Shown here: piece by piece, positions 27,247 to 30,200 of the stretch
How the letters are laid out: every line of letters starts with the position of its first letter
Position numbering within the stretch: position 1 is the stretch's first letter
Origin: Heliocidaris erythrogramma
Taxonomy: Eukaryota > Echinodermata > Echinoidea > Camarodonta > Echinometridae
Reading direction: 5' to 3'
Length of the DNA: 64,000 bases
NCBI GenBank assembly: GCA_025617745.1
Contig: CM046862.1
Span: forward strand, 54,843,946 to 54,907,945
Notes under the pieces: model-generated
Seen by the model: only the letters and a program-made list of their open reading frames with translations
What the model was told of the DNA's origin: nothing
Database searches by the model: none
Position numbers and translations under genes: made by a program

Positions 27247-30200
27247 GATGAATGATGATGATGGTGATGATGATGGTGATGATGATGGTGATGATGATGG
27301 TGATGATGATGATGGTGATGATGATGGTAATGTTAATGATCGTGATGATGGTGATGATGATGATGGTGGTGATGATGAAGGTGATGATGATGGTGATTGT
27401 GATGATGATGGTGTTGGTAATGGTGGTGATGATGGTGATGATGATGATGAAGGTGATGGTGATGATGATAATGGTGGTGATTAGGTGCTGTAATATCTCA
27501 GTTATTGAAACCACCCTTGTGAATTTGGGCCATAGAGTCTAGCATCTTTTCACGGCTAACGGAAAACGGTGAAATCCAGTCGTTAAATCATTTAGATGCT
27601 GATGATAATGGTGATGTCAATAGAAGTGAAAGTGATGTTAATGATGGTGACACTTGATGCTTGGTGTAGTGGTTCTCTCATGTTCTGTCTAATCTTTCTT
27701 TTTCAATATTTACTCCTTAAGTCTCTTTACCATCTCGCTTCCTATTGCATTATCATTTCTCTATCTCTGTCTTTGTCTCTCTCTCTCCCTCTTTGTCTCT
27801 CTCTCTCCCTCTTTTTCCCCCTCTCTCTCCCTCTTTTCCCCCCTCTCTTTTCTCTCACTCTCTCTTCTCTCTCTACCCTCATTCTCTATCTCTCTCTCTT
27901 CCACTTTCTCCCCTCTCACTTTTCTCTCTCGCTTCTCTCTCTCTCTCATGTTTACCTACATTATGTTTGTCAATTATCCTTCTCTAGATGTGTGAAGCTA
28001 TCACGAAACGGAGCAGACAGTGAGACATGGAAATGGTTAGCTGCAAATGACATAGGCGCCCTCAACCTGGGCAGAGAAGCTACGTAAGTACCAAGGACTT
28101 GATCGCAAAGGCTTTCAAGAAATCAGCTCAGGGGCAATGTCTATACCTTGTGTTACAAAAAAGGGTCTGCAACTCAAAACTAATATCATATAATATAATG
28201 TAATATCATATATATAGTAATATAATATATTATATATATATATATAGTAATATAATATAATATCATATATCATGTAATAGTATATATATTATGCTGATCA
28301 AAGAAGATAAGGTTAGAGCTGGGGGAAGCAGAAGAGGGGAGAGTGTACAATGGCCATGGCTATGCGGAGTGAAAGCCAGGGAGTAAGAACATGGGCTATA
28401 TTTGACAGCTAAAAGTTGTGATTTAAAGATAAAGTTTAGTTTTGGTCATGCGGTTACATTGTGACCGAAATTGCTTCAGAGTAAAAGGGAAAGATTGATG
28501 ATGTCTACATAAGAATTATAAGGTTTTGGAAGCATCAAAATGATTAAAAATTGACCCGGTAAGGTTTTGGAAGCATCAAAATGATAAAAAATTGACCCGG
28601 TCTCGCTAGAAAAGCACATGCACTGTACTAAGAAATGGGTATGTGGGACTGCACACACACGTAGCATGAATATTCAGGCTGAACACTTCAGGTATTTCTT
28701 GTCGTATTTTGAATATAAGGTCATTTGAAGAGCAATCCTTTTCAGGGGACATTTCTACTGTGATATTCTTCCAAACTTAAAAGGAGAGAATGAGAAAGAT
28801 CACAAATTATTTTTCAACATTTACCAAAAGTCAACCTTAAGTCAGCCCTCTTTAAGCTGGTATTCCATCTTGTCATTGGACAGTGTTTGTAGTTTGAGGT
28901 ACAGGGTATCATGTGACTTGGCTTCAACACATTTAAATAATATAAATATTGTACAGTCTCTTGTTGTAAATAAAAAGTAGTCTAGTCAGTTTCATTCAGT
29001 AACTTGAGTGGGAAATGTCTTTTTTATACGTACTACAGATTTCTTTCTAACTTTCCTGTAAGTCAATCCATCATTTTATTTCCTAGTTTGTTTACACCTG
29101 TCATAAAATAGATATGTTCTCGTTGCATATGTCTTTGTAGCAGGTGGTGTCACAAGCTAATACCTCAACAGAACTTGCAGAAACATGCTAGTTTATGAAA
29201 TTGTTATTTCAGAATTTGAGAAGCAAAACAACTGCTTTGGGTTGTTTTTTGTTTTTTGTTTTGTTTTGTTTTGGTTTTAGTATTGGTTTTTTTTTTTTGG
29301 GGGGGGGTTATTACGGTCCTGCCAGATATTTTGGTCATCTATACATACAAATAATTTGTTGCTCTGATTAATGTTGCTTTATATGTTTGCTCATCAGTTT
29401 GTTTTGAATAAATTAATTGTTCTAATAATTTTTTTTTCCTGTTTTGACATGTAGAGCTGCTGAGCTAGCCTGGCATCTTCTGCAGACATACCTAGAGAGA
29501 TACGATCAGAAAGGAGATCATCTTCACTTCAAGACGGTGATCAAGAAACTGCTCTCTCTGGGTTTCCAGCTCCCACAATGGATCATTAACTCATACAAGG
29601 TATGATGATGATGGTGGTGGTGGTGGTGGTGATCGTAATGGTGATGATGATAATGGTGATGCTGATGGTGGTAGTGACGATGATGACGAAGATTCTTTTG
29701 ATGGTGGTTGTGGTGATGAGGATGAAGATGATGAGGAAGATTATTATGGTGGTGGTTGTTGTGATGATGGTGATGAGGAAGATTATTATGGTGGTGTTGA
29801 TTGTAATGGTGTGATGATGATGGTGATGATGATGTTGATGTTGCTGCTACAGTGGAACCTCATTATAACAAACTCCTTGGGATCAAGGAAATTACCCCTT
29901 AATATCGAAACCTTGTTATATCATGGCTAAAAAAACAATAGAATACAAAGGAGTGGGACCAGCAAAATCACCTTGTTATAAGGAGAGTTTGTTATACCGG
30001 TGTGCTTTGTAACAAGGTTCTGCTGCAATGATGGTGATGATGGTGGTGCTGGTGATAATGGTAGTGATGATGATGGTGATTGTGGTGGTGGAGGTAATAA
30101 TGATGGTGGTGATAGTGATGGTGATGATTATGATGATGGTGGTGATTTTATGATGATGATAATGTTTGTCATGATGATGATGGGGATTGTGGTGGTCGTG

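Noticed and set aside
26829-27514. Asp-, Met/Val- and Ile/His-rich ORFs
   Set aside because: Reading frames of a GAT microsatellite in all six frames.
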